A stretch of 64,000 nucleotides of DNA from Tipula vernalis (Eukaryota; Arthropoda; Insecta; Diptera; Tipulidae): positions 357,750,010-357,814,009 of the forward strand of contig OY282558.1 of assembly GCA_958295665.1 (NCBI GenBank). Reading direction: 5' to 3'. Below the pieces are notes generated by a model. The model saw only the letters and a program-made list of their open reading frames with translations. It searched no databases and was not told the origin of the DNA. A program made the position numbers and the translations under genes. The number at the start of each line of letters is the position of its first letter. The stretch's first letter is position 1. This document shows positions 10,740-22,560 of this stretch, piece after piece.

Positions 10740-12370
10740 AGCTGCTAACATATAGTGTAATGTAGTAAAGATTTTAGTCAGTGTAGAAGTTATTTGAGAT
10801 GTGGTAGCTATGATGGTCTGTTTCATTCTGGTTGTAAGAAGCTGTTTGGTACTAATTTAGTGGCTGTAGCTTCCGTTTCCACTTGGTGTTGTTGCGTCGA
10901 ATGTAAAAAAATTGTGCTGTGATTTTACGAAGAAAGCTGATCAGTTTATGGACTTAGAAGTTGAACTTACTTCTCTGAAATGAAAGGGATTAAATGTGCA
11001 TTAGATAGAATAACTACAGTTGTGCTCGAAGTACATAAATCGCAAACATTTTTCGCTAATAAATATGATAAAACTCAAAAACAATTTCAACAAATTATTG
11101 ATTATCATAAAAAATTTACCGTTAGGATCAATAAACTGGAAGCAGAAAACCAAATTATCGGTAAACGATTGCGTGATCTTAGCAATAACATTTGTGTAAA
11201 TAGTAATAATGACAGTACAATTATAATAACTGGGTTACCCGTTACGTCAAATTTATCCAGTCAAATCGATAGCGTGCTCAAAAATATTAAATTCGTCGTT
11301 TCTCATGACGGCATTGTTGAATGCAGTAAAATGACTACAAAATCGGAGAAAAATTTAATTGTTGTTAAACTTAAGTCAGGTGATCTAAAAAATAAATTAT
11401 TAGAATGTAAAAGAAAGAAGAAATCTATTAACCCAACCCCTTTTGGGCCAATCTGAAGGAAGTATTGTTTATATATTCGTGAATTCGTTCCTATGTAGAT
11501 CTAAAATGGGACTATTCAACGAGTGCCAAAAATGTAAATTTGACAACAAATTCAAGTATTGCTGGTTTAGAGATAACAACTTGAAGCCGATTCTCGCAAA
11601 TACTTACTTCGATTTAGATAAGCTTAACTTAAGTGTCATTTCTAGCAAGTAGTTTTATTAAGCTTTTAAAATCATTTTTTGTTCTTTTTTAGATTATAGA
11701 AGTTTCAATTTGTTAATGTTAAATAGTGAAATTTATTTTATTAAACAATTTGCGTTGTTCATCAACATTCTATATTGTTTATATTTTTATTTCACAATTA
11801 TTATTGTTTTGTTGTTTTTGACATTTTGTTTATTTTTTGTCATTTTTATCTTCAGCGTTGTAATATTTTTTAGAGTACATTTTTCTATTGTAACGACCAT
11901 CATTTTTGGTCGGAATATTAAATTCAGTAATTTTTATTATATTTGTGATTTTATGTAATAGCTACAACATTTCGGATAGTTTATGGTTAACACATTCATA
12001 AATTCAAGCTACACCTTTAATTTCACAGTTTTTCATCAGAACATTCGTAGTTTACGTGAGAATTTTGATAAATTTATTTCTAATTTATATGGTTTTAATG
12101 ATCTTCCTTCGATTATATTTTTTCTGAGATATGGATTTATGATTACGAATTCAGTTTGTATAATATCAGTAATCAAATGAATTTTGGGTATTGCAATAAT
12201 AACTATAAGGCGGGTGGTGTTGGGTTTTTTATAATAGCAACAAAAATTTTATTATTATGGAAGATTTTAATTTAGATATTCTAAATTTTCCTCCATCGAG
12301 TGATGAATATATGTTTTTAATGTCCTCGAGTGGCCACATTCGTTTTGTTAATTAATAAACCTTATAAAAG
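10740..12370 (+). mobile_element. CR1-like LINE, 5' half (ORF1 and start of endonuclease)
   Basis: The order is a PHD-finger-like segment, a coiled-coil ORF1, a spacer, then the start of an endonuclease. The endonuclease begins near 12021 (FTVFHQNIRSLRENFDKF) and continues in broken frames to a motif like MEDFNLDILNFPP near 12257 and FLMSSSGHIRFVN near 12313. A PHD-type ORF1 followed by endonuclease and RT is characteristic of the CR1 clade. The matching RT half resumes at about 16331; between lie nested insertions (12534-16330). Confidence 0.75.
10770..11456 (+). pseudogene. LINE ORF1 with PHD-like finger and coiled coil
   Basis: The open part runs 10980-11456 (158 residues). Its first 75 residues are a predicted coiled coil (heptad-like run ending LEAENQIIGKRLRDLS), followed by an RRM-like half (IIITGLP near 84, then ECSKM and NLIVVKLKSGDLKNKLLE). 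Upstream, in a different frame at about 10795-10920, are Cys/His islands (RCGSYDGLFHSGC and WCCCVEC) that look like a PHD finger. ORF1 proteins of this type form trimers and bind the element RNA. Frameshifts and stops near 10920-10980 separate the finger from the coiled coil, so the gene is inactive. Confidence 0.65.
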
Positions 12371-12533
12371 TCCATACTTTTATTTTAATAACGTTTATAT
12401 ATGTGTATGTGTATGTATTTTGTGCCTATATTTATTTAATCTTGTGTTGCACAGTTACATTTACTTTAATTTATTCTTTGTATGTACATATATACATACA
12501 TATATATGTACAATTGAAATTTCTTAATTATAT

Positions 12534-12959
12534 TGTTACGTTTTTGCCTTGTCAAATAAGGTTCGTATCACTGGATTGTGAATAATACAAAATCAATTTA
12601 ATTTATCTCCAACGAATTTATTTATTTCACAAAATTTATTACAACACAGTTTATTAATAAAAATTCACAAAATCACTTTATATAAAGTATTCTTCACTAC
12701 AACACTTTTTATATCACTTTTAAATTCCTTTTAATCTTTATACTATCGCTTACCAAATATTACTCATAATCTTACAAGTTTACTCTATCGATCTTGTTCG
12801 CCTTTTTATATACACAAACCAAGCTTCTCGAAAGTTCACGACTTTTCCAGTTGAAATAGCGTAGAAACATTACGTAACAATTTTTATCATGGAAAATTCC
12901 ATTTAGTACAGTAAAACATTGAGCTATTATTCTAATACACACTAGGTGTCACCGTAACA
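12534..12959. mobile_element. Solo LTR, gypsy-type, with 4-bp ATAT target duplication
   Basis: The 426-bp unit begins TGTTACG and ends CGTAACA, a perfect 7-bp inverted repeat with canonical TG...CA ends. It is flanked by ATAT on both sides (12530-12533 and 12960-12963). A TATA-like TTTTATATACAC lies at about 12803. No internal retroviral sequence is attached, so this is the product of recombination between two LTRs. The 4-bp target duplication and TGTTACG terminus are common among Ty3/gypsy elements of flies. Orientation could not be fixed. Confidence 0.8.
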
Positions 12960-12968
12960 ATATTTTAA

Positions 12969-13249
12969 TTTACCACCATATTTTTCGACATAAGGGCGGT
13001 GAGAAATTAAACGAGCGCGCACTGTTATAGCCATGCAATCCGAGACGAGACTGATTAGTGATTACCAATAATAATTTTATGTAGAGTTTTTTTTTGTTTT
13101 GTTTTGTACCATTTGGGAACACACGCATGTAACCATAAAACTACTGTCTCTTCCATATGAAAATACAACACAAAAACAATATAAATTTTTTTTCTTTAGT
13201 CTCGTCTCGGATTTGGCAACAGCGGCACGCGCACTCTGCGCGGTGGTAA
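12969..13249. mobile_element. Fold-back/MITE element with TTTACCACC ends
   Basis: The unit begins TTTACCACC (about 12969) and ends GGTGGTAAA (about 13249). Internally, a 16-bp perfect inverted pair (AATCCGAGACGAGACT at 13037-13052 and its complement at 13198-13213) anchors longer, less perfect arms with GC-rich GCGCGCAC/GTGCGCG blocks. The central loop is T-rich. It is non-coding and sits nine bases after the solo LTR, inside the interruption of the CR1-like LINE. Confidence 0.6.
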
Positions 13250-13790
13250 AACAAATTGACTTTTCATATCATAATTAAATGGTGATGGTGAATTATTAAA
13301 TAAAGTGTTATCAAATATTTATAAATTTATATAAATTAAATCAAAACAATTTTTGTTCAAACATAAACTGTGCGTGTACAGAGGGGTGGATGAGAGTTCG
13401 TCGAAAGGATAGACGTGTTTTTTATATCCTCTTCAAAAAATTAACATACTATTTTTATGTTTTATTTATATAGTAATATATAAACTTTTTATACATACGT
13501 ATATACATTTTAATTTTAAATCAATTTTAGTGTAAAGATAATTAAAGTGTAGGGAAAATAATTAATGTGTAATCTTGAAAAATGCAATCCACCGGGATGC
13601 ATTTGTCGGGCAATGTTTTTATATTTGAGTGTGTGCATGATTTGGTTTTTTTTTTTGTGGGATTGTACATAAAATCCAATTTCAATTTTTAATTACTAAA
13701 ATCTAATAATTGGATAGTATAAAAATAGATTTTAACTTAAATAGAAATTTGTCGTAGTAAATTTTATATTAGATTTATTTTTACGAACAC

Positions 13791-14577
13791 TTATTTGTAT
13801 TCAAATGTTTGATTTTGTGTACAACCTTTACTAATACGAACTAATATGCGAAATATTTGGTGGAGTTTTGGTAACAAAACGTTATCCAACATCTGAATAT
13901 ATTTATCAGCATTCATCTGCCATCTTCTAAATGAAGAGGACCAGACCGTTTTGCAGTGATACACCCATAAACCATGACACATGTTGGATGTTTAACCTTT
14001 TGTATAACACAGTCTTCATTGAAACGCTCATGTGAGCGGCGTTTAACAAAAATATTTCTCTTACCAATAATTTGTACCGAAGATTCATCCGAGAAACAAA
14101 CCTGAAAATTTGACCGTTTAAGAAAATTTGTAAATACAAAACGGGAAATAGGAATTTTTACATACATTAGACCAATCTGATACTGAGAAGTGCTTATATT
14201 TTCGTTCCCAAGCAATACGTTTAATTATCATGTTGGGCGTTAATTTTTCTTTAATAGTCGGACGACACTGTTTTAGTACAAATTGTTTAAAGCGGCGTCG
14301 CAATGTTCTATTCGAGATGTTGATGTCGTACTTCTTTATAATGTCATTTATTGAAGCCGTTGTTCGTTTACGATTCTGTAAGGTTAATTTTAAGATGATT
14401 CTGTCTTCTTTTTCGAATGTTTTCGTTTGTTTTCTGCAATTTTCCCTTTGTGGTGGAGTCACGACCTCGCCATTTTGGAGTGATTTCTTAATTTTAGACA
14501 CTATTTTGGCAATTTCATATTGTTTTAATGATGAATGTTCCAATAAATCAGTAATAAGTTGTTTTTTTTATCAATAA
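13791..14577 (-). pseudogene. Tc1/mariner-type transposase fossil inside copy A
   Basis: On the minus strand the N-terminal part (14543-14118) has paired helix-turn-helix features of Tc1 transposases: EKEDRIILKLTLQNRKRTTASINDI and NRTLRRRFKQF, then RIAWERKYKHFSVSDWSNV. The catalytic region continues in another frame (14215-13913) with FSDESSVQI (first Asp), HPTCVMVYGCITAKRSGPLHL, and then MNADKYIQMLDNVLLPKL in a third frame. The final catalytic part (DLNPIE-like) is missing and at least two frameshifts are present. Both flanks belong to copy A, so Tc1 inserted into it. Confidence 0.8.
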
Positions 14578-14984
14578 AATGTCAGCTTTTCGTCCCATTA
14601 TGACAGTAACTAACTAAACACAATTGAAAATTATAACATTTCGCACCAATAAAGAACCACTAACATACTACCTAATAAAAAAATAATGATACCTCATTTA
14701 TTATACAATTTAAGTACTACCGTTACCTAATGTTCATCAATCGCTCGCTCGGCGAAGTACAAAATTTAGAAAAATGTTCAATAACAAATTCAAGAGAAAT
14801 AACGGTAAATAATTTTGTGCGTCATAAACGGCGCTAGACTTGTGCTATAAAATAAAAATAAAATTTCCCGGAAATTGCTTGTATTAATAGAAAACCAAAA
14901 GTTGCTAATTCAATGGCCATGTACTGTAAGTTAATTTGTATTAATTAAGTAGTAAAGCAATTTAGTTTTCAGTGATATCTGGGA

Positions 14985-16020
14985 AATTCTATTTGAGTTT
15001 GATTAGTAAATATTATATATAGGTACATGTAGTACTTAACTAAATTATTGATATTCTAGACTTTTTTGCGTCGTAACATGATCAATGTTTAAATTATAAT
15101 ATATAGTTTTATAAATAATTAACTTTAACATTATAAATTTCCTTTTTTCTAGATCTGTAGGAAATTTCCGATTAGTTTAAATTAAATTTTATGGTTAAAT
15201 ATATTTTTTCAATTTTTTTATTTTGAAAATCTAGTTGCAGTAAGTAACCAATCAATTAACTGTCTACTATCTACAGGAAAACGGTAACTAATGAAACAAG
15301 CGCTGTGAATTTAAATCGTAACTTAACAATTTAAAAATTTTTAACACTCTTTTAGAATTTTTTAGCTTAGAATTGGAAAAGCAAACACAACATATGCAAT
15401 TTCATAAAATGTTAATTTTTTGTAATACTTGTATGGAATATATTGTGTTTTGCTCATTAATATATATTAATTAATTTAGTTTAAAGAATATTTAAAGGTT
15501 TCTCTTCCTTAATTTGCTAATAAATAATTTAATTTTCAGAATATAACATAGTTCCAGAATCAATCATTATTCTGGGGATTAAAATTAATCCTGAATTTCA
15601 GAATTAGATTTTAATTTGGTATTATGGTGATTTATTAATTAAAAATAGTTTTTAGAGTTGCCTGGGAATTGGTATATTAATTTTATTTGTTGATTCTTGA
15701 TATACTTATAGTACCTAACTGAATTATTGATGAGTCAAGGCTGTTGTGGTACTGTAACATTATCATTTTTAAATAATTTTTTATAAATTTTATAAAATAA
15801 TTGAATTTATAAATATTTATTCGCTTTTTCTTGATCGGTAGGAAATTTATGATTAGTTTTAAGTAAAATTTTTTGTTTAAATGGTTTTTAACGTTTATTT
15901 TAATTCTTGTTACAGTATGTAATAATTAATTAATTAGATATAGAGGGACCATGATATATGAAATAAGCGCTGTTATTTTATTATTAGCTTAGTAATTTTA
16001 ATTTTTTCTTAAATATTTTA
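14985..16020. repeat. Degenerate direct duplication (period about 675 bp) near the 3' end of copy A
   Basis: About 15010-15400 and 15690-16020 align as direct repeats. Both contain an ATA-GTAC-TAACT-AATTATTGAT block, then ATCNGTAGGAAATTT-ATTAGTTTAA, then CTTGTTACAGTA or TTGCAGTAAGTAA, and a GAAACAAGCGCTGTGAATTT or GAAATAAGCGCTGTTATTTT block. Copy B has only one such unit (61440-61620), matching the second more closely. Copy A therefore has an internal tandem duplication. Confidence 0.65.
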
Positions 16021-16330
16021 TCAGGTAAATTAATGAAAGGCGGACGGCGGTTGTTAAATTACAAAATTAATAATTTTTTAAGCCCTGATTTAGATTCAGG
16101 GAGTCCTGAGTATCCGGCCCTGGATTCCAGAGAAATGTTCATCTAATAAGGTGGTTAGATTGTGCTTAATTTACTAACTATCGATCGCTTATGTGTCTGT
16201 AACCGGGTCGAGTCTGTCCCAACTAATAATCCTATCATATCCTTCGGTTTTGTTATGTGTAAACGGGTGTACGGTGTGTGCTCGGGAGTCCGGGAGATCC
16301 TGCTATGATACTTGGCCGTATATTCTTATC

Positions 16331-18477
16331 AATCTATCAATAATATGGCGGATTTTTTCGATGTCATTTTGTCCCGATTTGTTTCTATGGTTACCTCCAT
16401 ATTATTCATGTTTTTCTAATGTCATTCAACATAAGTCTAAACATAAACTGAAATCCTGGATCTCGTTCCATTTGATAAATTTAATGGGTAAGAAAAATAA
16501 AATTAGTGAAAAGTGTAAGAAGCATCTCACAAATAAGGGGCTTCAGAAATATTTTCTTAAAGTATGCCAAAAAGTCGATGATAAAATTCTTTCTGACAAA
16601 TTCACATATTACCACAATAAATTTCAGCACTATGGTAAAGATAGTAAGAAGACATAGTCGGTTGGTAATCAACTTTTAGGTGATAGGGTTGTTAATTATG
16701 TTGATAAAATTATGTCCAGTGATTCAGGGATTCTTACGGATTGTAAATCTATTGCTGATGATTTTGGTTCGTATTTTTCTAATATTGTGTCTCACTTAAG
16801 AACAGCCAATTGTTTGTTTAAAAATATGTCTTTTCAAAATCATAGTGAAGTCATCATCTCAGAAAATTTTTTTATTAGTCCTGTAAACGTTACTGAAATT
16901 GTTGGTATAATTAATGATTTAAAATTTAGTAATAGTATAGATATTCTTGGTATAAGTCCCATTATGCTAAAATTTTCCTACATTTTATCAATCAAAGTTT
17001 TTGAATGGCAGTGTTCCTGATTGTTTGGAAACCGCAGTTGTAATTTCGTTGTTTAAAAAGAGTGATAAACTGAGGATAATTATCGTCGTATGTATATCTT
17101 TAGAGAACACTATTATGAAAATTCTGGAAAAGGCTTTGAAACTTCGGGTTGAACTCGGGCCTTCTTTTCTAAATATAATATTTTAAATAATTGTCAATAT
17201 GGTTTTAGGTCTGGAAAAAATACTGAGTCAGCCTTAATTGATTTTTTGAATGGGGTTCATATTCATTTAAATGGGAAAAAGTGTGTTGGTGCTGTATTTG
17301 TTGATATTAAGACGGCTTTTGACGTGGCAGATCACAATTTACTATTACGGAAACTTTACAAGTGTGGTGTTAGAGGTATGCCGTTTCTATGGTTTAAATC
17401 ATGTCGTTTAGCATACCGTTCAAGGCAGACTTTGAAGTTCCACAAGGTTCGGCCCTCGGTCCTGTGTTATTTTTAGTTTATATAAGTTCTATATAAACAG
17501 AGTTATTGCTTTTGGTGATGATATGGCATTGAGGTATTATGGTTCAAGTACTTCTGAAATTTTCGACCATATTAATTTTAATATGAATACATTGCGATCT
17601 TGGTTTGATGATCATTCCGTGATTTTAAGTGAGAAAATTAAATTATGTTTTTTAGATTGGTTGGCGATCCATATTCGAGTTATGATCCAGAGATTGTTTG
17701 CCATATGCAGAATTGTAATTTAGTGAATTGAACATTTTCAAAAGGTTACAGAGCAATTACATTTATTTTTAAGTGCTATGTATTTGCTGCATCAGTTTTG
17801 TCCATCCACCGTTTTATTAAATTTTTATGATGCATGTTTTGAATCTAGGCTATCCTATGGATTACTTTGTTGGGTTTATATAAATACATATAGTAGGTAC
17901 CTTTACACATTTTGCAAAAATACATTGTTCGTGTTATGTTTTTAAGAGTCATCGCGATCGTTCATGGCCAATTTTTATGGCTTGTACCTTTGCAATGCCT
18001 ATATGTATTTAAAGTTTTAAAATTATTTCGATCTAGAAGTGGGCACCAAATTCTGAGATTAAATTCGGTTTACGACATTCGTAATAATTACAGAAACTTG
18101 TTTTCTGTTCCTTGATTTATCAGGAAAGCTTATCGCAGGTAATTCTTAGTTTTGGCTTCAACATTTTTTAATCGCTTGCCTCAACTATTACGTACACAGT
18201 TAAAATATAGAAAAATGATGAATTTAATTAAGGATTGGTTGTTTGGAAATAAAGATATTGGCTTTAAGTTTCTAAAATGAAATAAAATTTATATTTTGCC
18301 TTTTTTTGATGATTTATATTTTTTTTAATATTAACTTTATTGTAATGGTTATTCGCCACTGCCTTTTGGCAAAAAATAACCTATCTTCTTAACCTTACTT
18401 TTTGTATTATTATTTTAATTATATCATAAATTTATATTTGTAGGGCTATGATAAATAAATAAATTAATTAATTAATG
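16331..18477 (+). mobile_element. CR1-like LINE, 3' half (linker, reverse transcriptase, 3' tail)
   Basis: Coding islands in broken frames give the endonuclease-RT linker (NNMADFFDVILSRF near 16339) and the RT proper: KTAF-D-box AVFVDIKTAFDVADHN near 17289-17338, YGFRSGKNTESALIDFLNG near 17195-17250, FGDDMALRYY (degenerate YADD) near 17511-17535, and a thumb near 17550-17720. The 3' end has a TGCCTTTTGGCA hairpin near 18361 and an (AAATAAATT)n tail ending about 18477. It probably completes the element that begins at 10740. No frame is intact. Confidence 0.75.
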
Positions 18478-19584
18478 ATTAAATATTTATTACGTAACAT
18501 GAGAATTTAGCAATTTGTAAATTTAATATTGAAATTTGGCTTCAATTTAGAAGGAGTTTAAAGTATAATGTAAGTTCAAAAACCTAAACGCCGACTATGT
18601 AAATTCCAAGTAATATGGAAAAAGCTTAACTTTAATAAGCACAAAACTAGTTGGTATGTAAATTTCTTAAGCAAAAAACTTAATTTTTCCGTTACCTTCA
18701 AAATTTTAAATTTATATTCAACTGAAATACCTTAAATTTAAAATGGGCCTATTATTTTAACATTGTGTGTGTTGACCTTTGGAAAAAGGGATTATTTCAT
18801 AAAAATTTATAAGCAAAATGTGGTTTACTGATCATTTTGGTAATAATTTGAATTAAGCTATTTTATCAAAATGCTGTTTTTGGTAGAATAACTGTCTAAT
18901 AGGGGACAACAATAACTAACTTTTACACAACCTACATTTTTATAAGAAATTATAACAACTGACATGGCTGAACTGTCATTACAGTAGAATTTTTCGGGGG
19001 AAATTAACGAATTAAGTCTTCACAAATTAAATTTATACATGCTTAGTTTTTTTTATCGCAAATGTAATAACTGACAGAATAAGGCCACCATAGCAATAAA
19101 ATTGCATACATTGCCGTAATATACCATGGTTGATTTTCCTGACACCAATTATCGAATATCGCTGACGTATCTTATGCAATAAGTATGACAGACCACAATG
19201 CAACATTTTAACATGCATATATAAACGATTAACTTCTCTACAATTTAATCAAGTGACGGTAATATGATTGAACGTATCCAACGCTTAATATGACAGATTC
19301 ATCGACAGTTGAATCGATTGTTGTTAATTTAGTTTCAGTGGATGTAGGTTTACCAGTTGCTAATCTCTGAATGGTCAATCTCTGAATGGCCAATATATTT
19401 ATGTATTTGTGACCAATATCAACAGAATATTAGTATTGGTCACAGTTATATTCAAAGTAACAGAATGAGCTTCCTCGCTGCTATCACTGCTATTGTTAAA
19501 TTGGCCTAGCTATCGTGATATTGCTATTGACTTCAAATGGGGAATTTCGTTACGTAACTTCGACCAATCGCCTCAGAGTTCTGG
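18478..19584. other. Non-coding stretch, nothing recognised
   Basis: AT-rich sequence. A direct duplication TCTGAATGG.CAAT occurs at about 19366 and 19383. Weak BEL/Pao-like RNase H islands could extend down to about 19400 but could not be supported. Confidence 0.4.
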
Positions 19585-19602
19585 TGGGACTGGCAAGTCC
19601 CA

Positions 19603-19905
19603 TTATAATCTTAACATGAACAGTTCCTGAAATATTATCTTGACCTTGACGATGAAACAGGCATAGTCACTCCTTGATCGTTCATGCTGCCTCCGAGTAA
19701 GTTGCTTCATCGATATCAACTGGAGGGTCCGGGTAGTAAAATATGGTGTACGGTATTTAATTCGAAAATATCGATTGGATTTTCCTCGGTCTATATCGAT
19801 ATTTACGGCCGCTAGGATGAATCCATATCTGTGTTTCCGAAACATTATTAAGATATGACACAAGGTGATTTGTACAGTTGGCCCGACTCTTAATGTATTA
19901 TTCAA
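19603..19905 (-). pseudogene. BEL/Pao reverse transcriptase fragment
   Basis: The 100-residue frame starts LRVGPTVQITLCHILIMFRKHRYGF, matching the family motif in which L-VGPTVQ-dL--ILlRFRkH-Y- is followed by the metal-binding DIEKMYRQI (here degraded to VNIDIDRGKSNRYF). The expected YVDDLL box further on was not found. It is a dead fragment. Confidence 0.72.
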
Positions 19906-20819
19906 CGGTACTCCAGAAGATACAATGGTTCATAAACTTAAACAAATGGCAATTTCAATATATGACGGCGATTTGTTAAATATTGTTGTTTACAAATATG
20001 ATGCTCGGTATTTTCTTCACCTACGCTACCTGGAAATATTTCTTCGGTTTCCTAGTACCTTGATAATGTTTTGTCAATATTGTCTATACAATCGTGATTG
20101 AATTACTAATACCACTTGATTGTTGTTTCCTGCTCCCGTCACAATTCAGCATATAGCCTGATGTTTTGTGCAACGATCTTATTCTGTGTGCGTAATTCCC
20201 CTTTCACTAACAATGACCAAAAATGGTTAACCAGTATCAGTATCATCAGTACCATTAGTATCTACTCTTGTGCTATTGCTTGGACTCGGATCTGTGCGCA
20301 TTTTTTTCTTCAGTTTCTCTGTGCTTTAAATTAGGATTACGTACTCTCTCTTGTTTGCCCCAATCGTTGATCGCGCAAACTTCTTACTGCCAAATACTAT
20401 ATGCTTATCTTAAACTTAAACCTAATCTTAGAAAGCAGTGTTCCGAGTTGAAAAAGACTCTGCTCGGTAAAGAAGGCTCTGTTCAGTAGGGCTCGACTGT
20501 ACTGGATTGCTCTATTGTGCTGTACTGGATTTAGGTGACAGATTCTCATTCGTATGCAATAATGAGTAATGGTTACAGGAACAATGACAACACTTGGTTT
20601 TGAATCGGCACTCATAAACGGTATGATTCGAATTAAAACATGTTTTATTCTTCTGCGACAAGCAATTACCTTCATCTATGGACAATTGTTTACATTTATC
20701 GCACTCGATAAGTTAATGATCGCTTTTATTGCAGGCAATACAAGTCGGATTGGTTATTGCTGTAAAGGCTCTCCGTGTTTTGGGCTGTGTGGTTTGCTTC
20801 TCGATCGTATTTGAACATG

Positions 20820-21440
20820 TCTCAAGGACTCAAGAGCATCAATTCGCTTACCAGGAAACCCGAATAACATTTTAAATGCCATTCCAGGCCATATACTACT
20901 TCGTCGGATGTATCCAGAAGTTTTCTAATTCTGTCGGAACTGGGTGTTGTTACGATTGGCTGCTCGACGAAGTTACGTATAAATACATCTACAGTATTTC
21001 GCTTCACATTATACCTTTGCGTTAATTTTTTTAATGCCCCACAGTAATTCGCTTCGGTGATCATAAAATTTCTGATGAGCGAATAAGACCCTTCTCTAAG
21101 TTGGCTGACCAAATTTTGGAATTTCTGCACGGTCGGAATGTTTTCGTTTCCTTGAATGCTGGATGAGAACAAATTAAAGAAGCTTTGTCACTCCGTATAG
21201 CCCCCAACAAAATGTGGAATCCGTAGCTCTGCGAGTTTTAAAGCGGGTACAGTAATTCCTACTGTTGCATTCATGGAGTTGTTGGCTATAACTGTCCTAT
21301 CTTGGACACCTCGTAACCGTATGTTGTCGGTGAGCCTTGATGCTGCGGACAAATATTGTTCTTAGGCTTCCATTTAGCGAGACTCCTCATCGTGGTTGAT
21401 CTTAAATATCTCAGCTTCGATTCGTCTAAATTGAGTCGAA
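20820..21440 (-). pseudogene. BEL/Pao gag fragment (DUF1759-like)
   Basis: The best frame (21172-20822, 116 residues) reads IPTVQKFQNLVSQLREGSYSLI then ITEANYCGALKKLTQRYNVKRNTVD and QPIVTTPSSDRIRKLLD. This is the conserved gag block of insect Pao/BEL elements (matrix/capsid region recognising genomic RNA). The preceding part, in other frames up to about 21440, gives EQYLSAASRLTDNIR and LKLAELRIPHFVGGYTE, also family-typical. Stops and frameshifts make it non-functional. Confidence 0.78.
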
Positions 21441-21769
21441 TATACTATTGACTTAACCGGGACCTAAAACGGCATTTACATGGTCAATATTAAAGTCATT
21501 ACCCAAAACATCATTACCTCTAAAACTCCTCCGTCACTACTTTTTCATCATTCTAATGGTACCATAAATATCTTGTGTATGTTATAAAAATAATTAATGA
21601 ATAATGAAGCAAGGGTTTTTTTTATAGGTAATGTTGTGAAATTAATATTGACCGTGTAAAGGTTGCTTAAGAGTGGATGGATCGCTCAGGGACTGAGTAG
21701 ATCAAACGCTAAAATGTGGATAATAAATGCCAGTTTTCGATAGTCCTCCGCTGGAAAATTTTTAAGTAG

Positions 21770-22560
21770 AGACACAGCACCAGGAGGCGTACTACTTCTC
21801 TTACTTTAGCATTTTGAGTTGCTAAAGCTGGAGATTAGTGACTTTAATGTGGTAAATATTACAGTATACATATAGTTAAGTATTCTTCCCAAGTGAAGTA
21901 TCTGGTTCCTGTTTGGACAGTAAATTAAATTGGAAGCCTCATATTATGGAAATGGTAAAGAAAGCTACAGTAGCGCTATACTATTGCAGAACTGCCATGA
22001 GGAAAAGATTGTGGTAAAGCCCTACATCATCCACTAGCTCTACATCAAGTAGTAAAAGCGCTCCTTTTGTAAGAAGAGCAGTCAGGTGGCCCGCTTTGGA
22101 TAAAACTGCCATCCAAAAGCTATTGAAGAAAGTTCAAAGAACAATCTCCTTTCGGTTAGCAATGCACTAAGGTGCACTTAAGTACTGGAGATTCTGCTAC
22201 ATTTGACTACTTTAGCCATCTTGGGCAGCACGTTCTGCCATACGACTAAAATAATTTTTAATGTGGACCTGTATTAGTGCAGGGCACACGTCTATTCTGT
22301 GAAACAAAAAGATTCCTCATACTACCGAAAAAACTATCCAATCACTATTTTTTGACGTAAAATTTCTGGCTGGGTGACAGCGAATATAAAAGCCGAAGAA
22401 CTTGCTTTACTTGGCACCAACATGTACAGTCACAGTTAAATTTGGCAAGATCTAAACATCCGAAAGTATCAAAGGGGATAGCCCTTAAATTACTCGATAG
22501 ACCCCACTAGTAATGGACGTCAAGAGTACCCAGCGTTTTGTGAACAGCTCAAACTGGTCT
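21770..22560 (+). pseudogene. R1/LOA-like LINE fossil: RT thumb and RNase H end
   Basis: Islands in order: PGGVLLLLL near 21781 (degenerate PQGGVLSPLLW), CLDSKLNWKPHIMEMVKKATVAL near 21909-21985 (thumb), RRAVRWPALDKTAIQKLLKKVQRTIS near 22074-22150, TTLAIFG-like sequence near 22207, and NIKAEELALLGTNMYSHS near 22383-22440, the C-terminal RNase H motif usually GNEKADELA. This arrangement fits R1/LOA/I-group LINEs that carry RNase H. Several stops and shifts are present and no ends were recognised. Confidence 0.7.

Larger units (their letters stand above)
13381..16330 (+). mobile_element. Long non-coding element, copy A
   Basis: The 5' part (about 13381-13820) matches copy B at 59825-60325: both open with a GAGAGTTCGTCGAA segment followed by ATAGACGTGTTTTTT, and share AATGCAATCCACCGGGATGC. 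The 3' part (about 15830-16330) matches 61435-61980, ending in a (TCAA)n-like tail after GGTGTACGGT and GGAGTCCGGGAG. The middle differs: A carries a Tc1 fossil and an internal duplication. The simple-repeat tail and B's 22-bp target duplication suggest retrotransposition by a LINE. No coding sequence of its own was seen. Clear target duplications were not found for this copy. Confidence 0.7.
19585..21450 (-). mobile_element. BEL/Pao LTR retrotransposon fossil 1
   Basis: On the minus strand a gag segment (21440-20820) is followed, after a heavily decayed zinc-knuckle and protease interval, by an RT segment (19905-19603). About 1 kb of the expected gag-pol interval is missing or unreadable. 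Frames are broken throughout. LTRs were not found. Confidence 0.75.

Noticed and set aside
13017..13250. GCGCGCAC/CGCGCACTCTGCGCGG as a CpG-rich promoter
   Set aside because: The GC blocks are explained by the arms of the fold-back element.
16193..16657. 154-residue frame starting at GTG
   Set aside because: It fuses the 3' tail of copy A with the LINE linker in an arbitrary frame; GTG is not a usual nuclear start.
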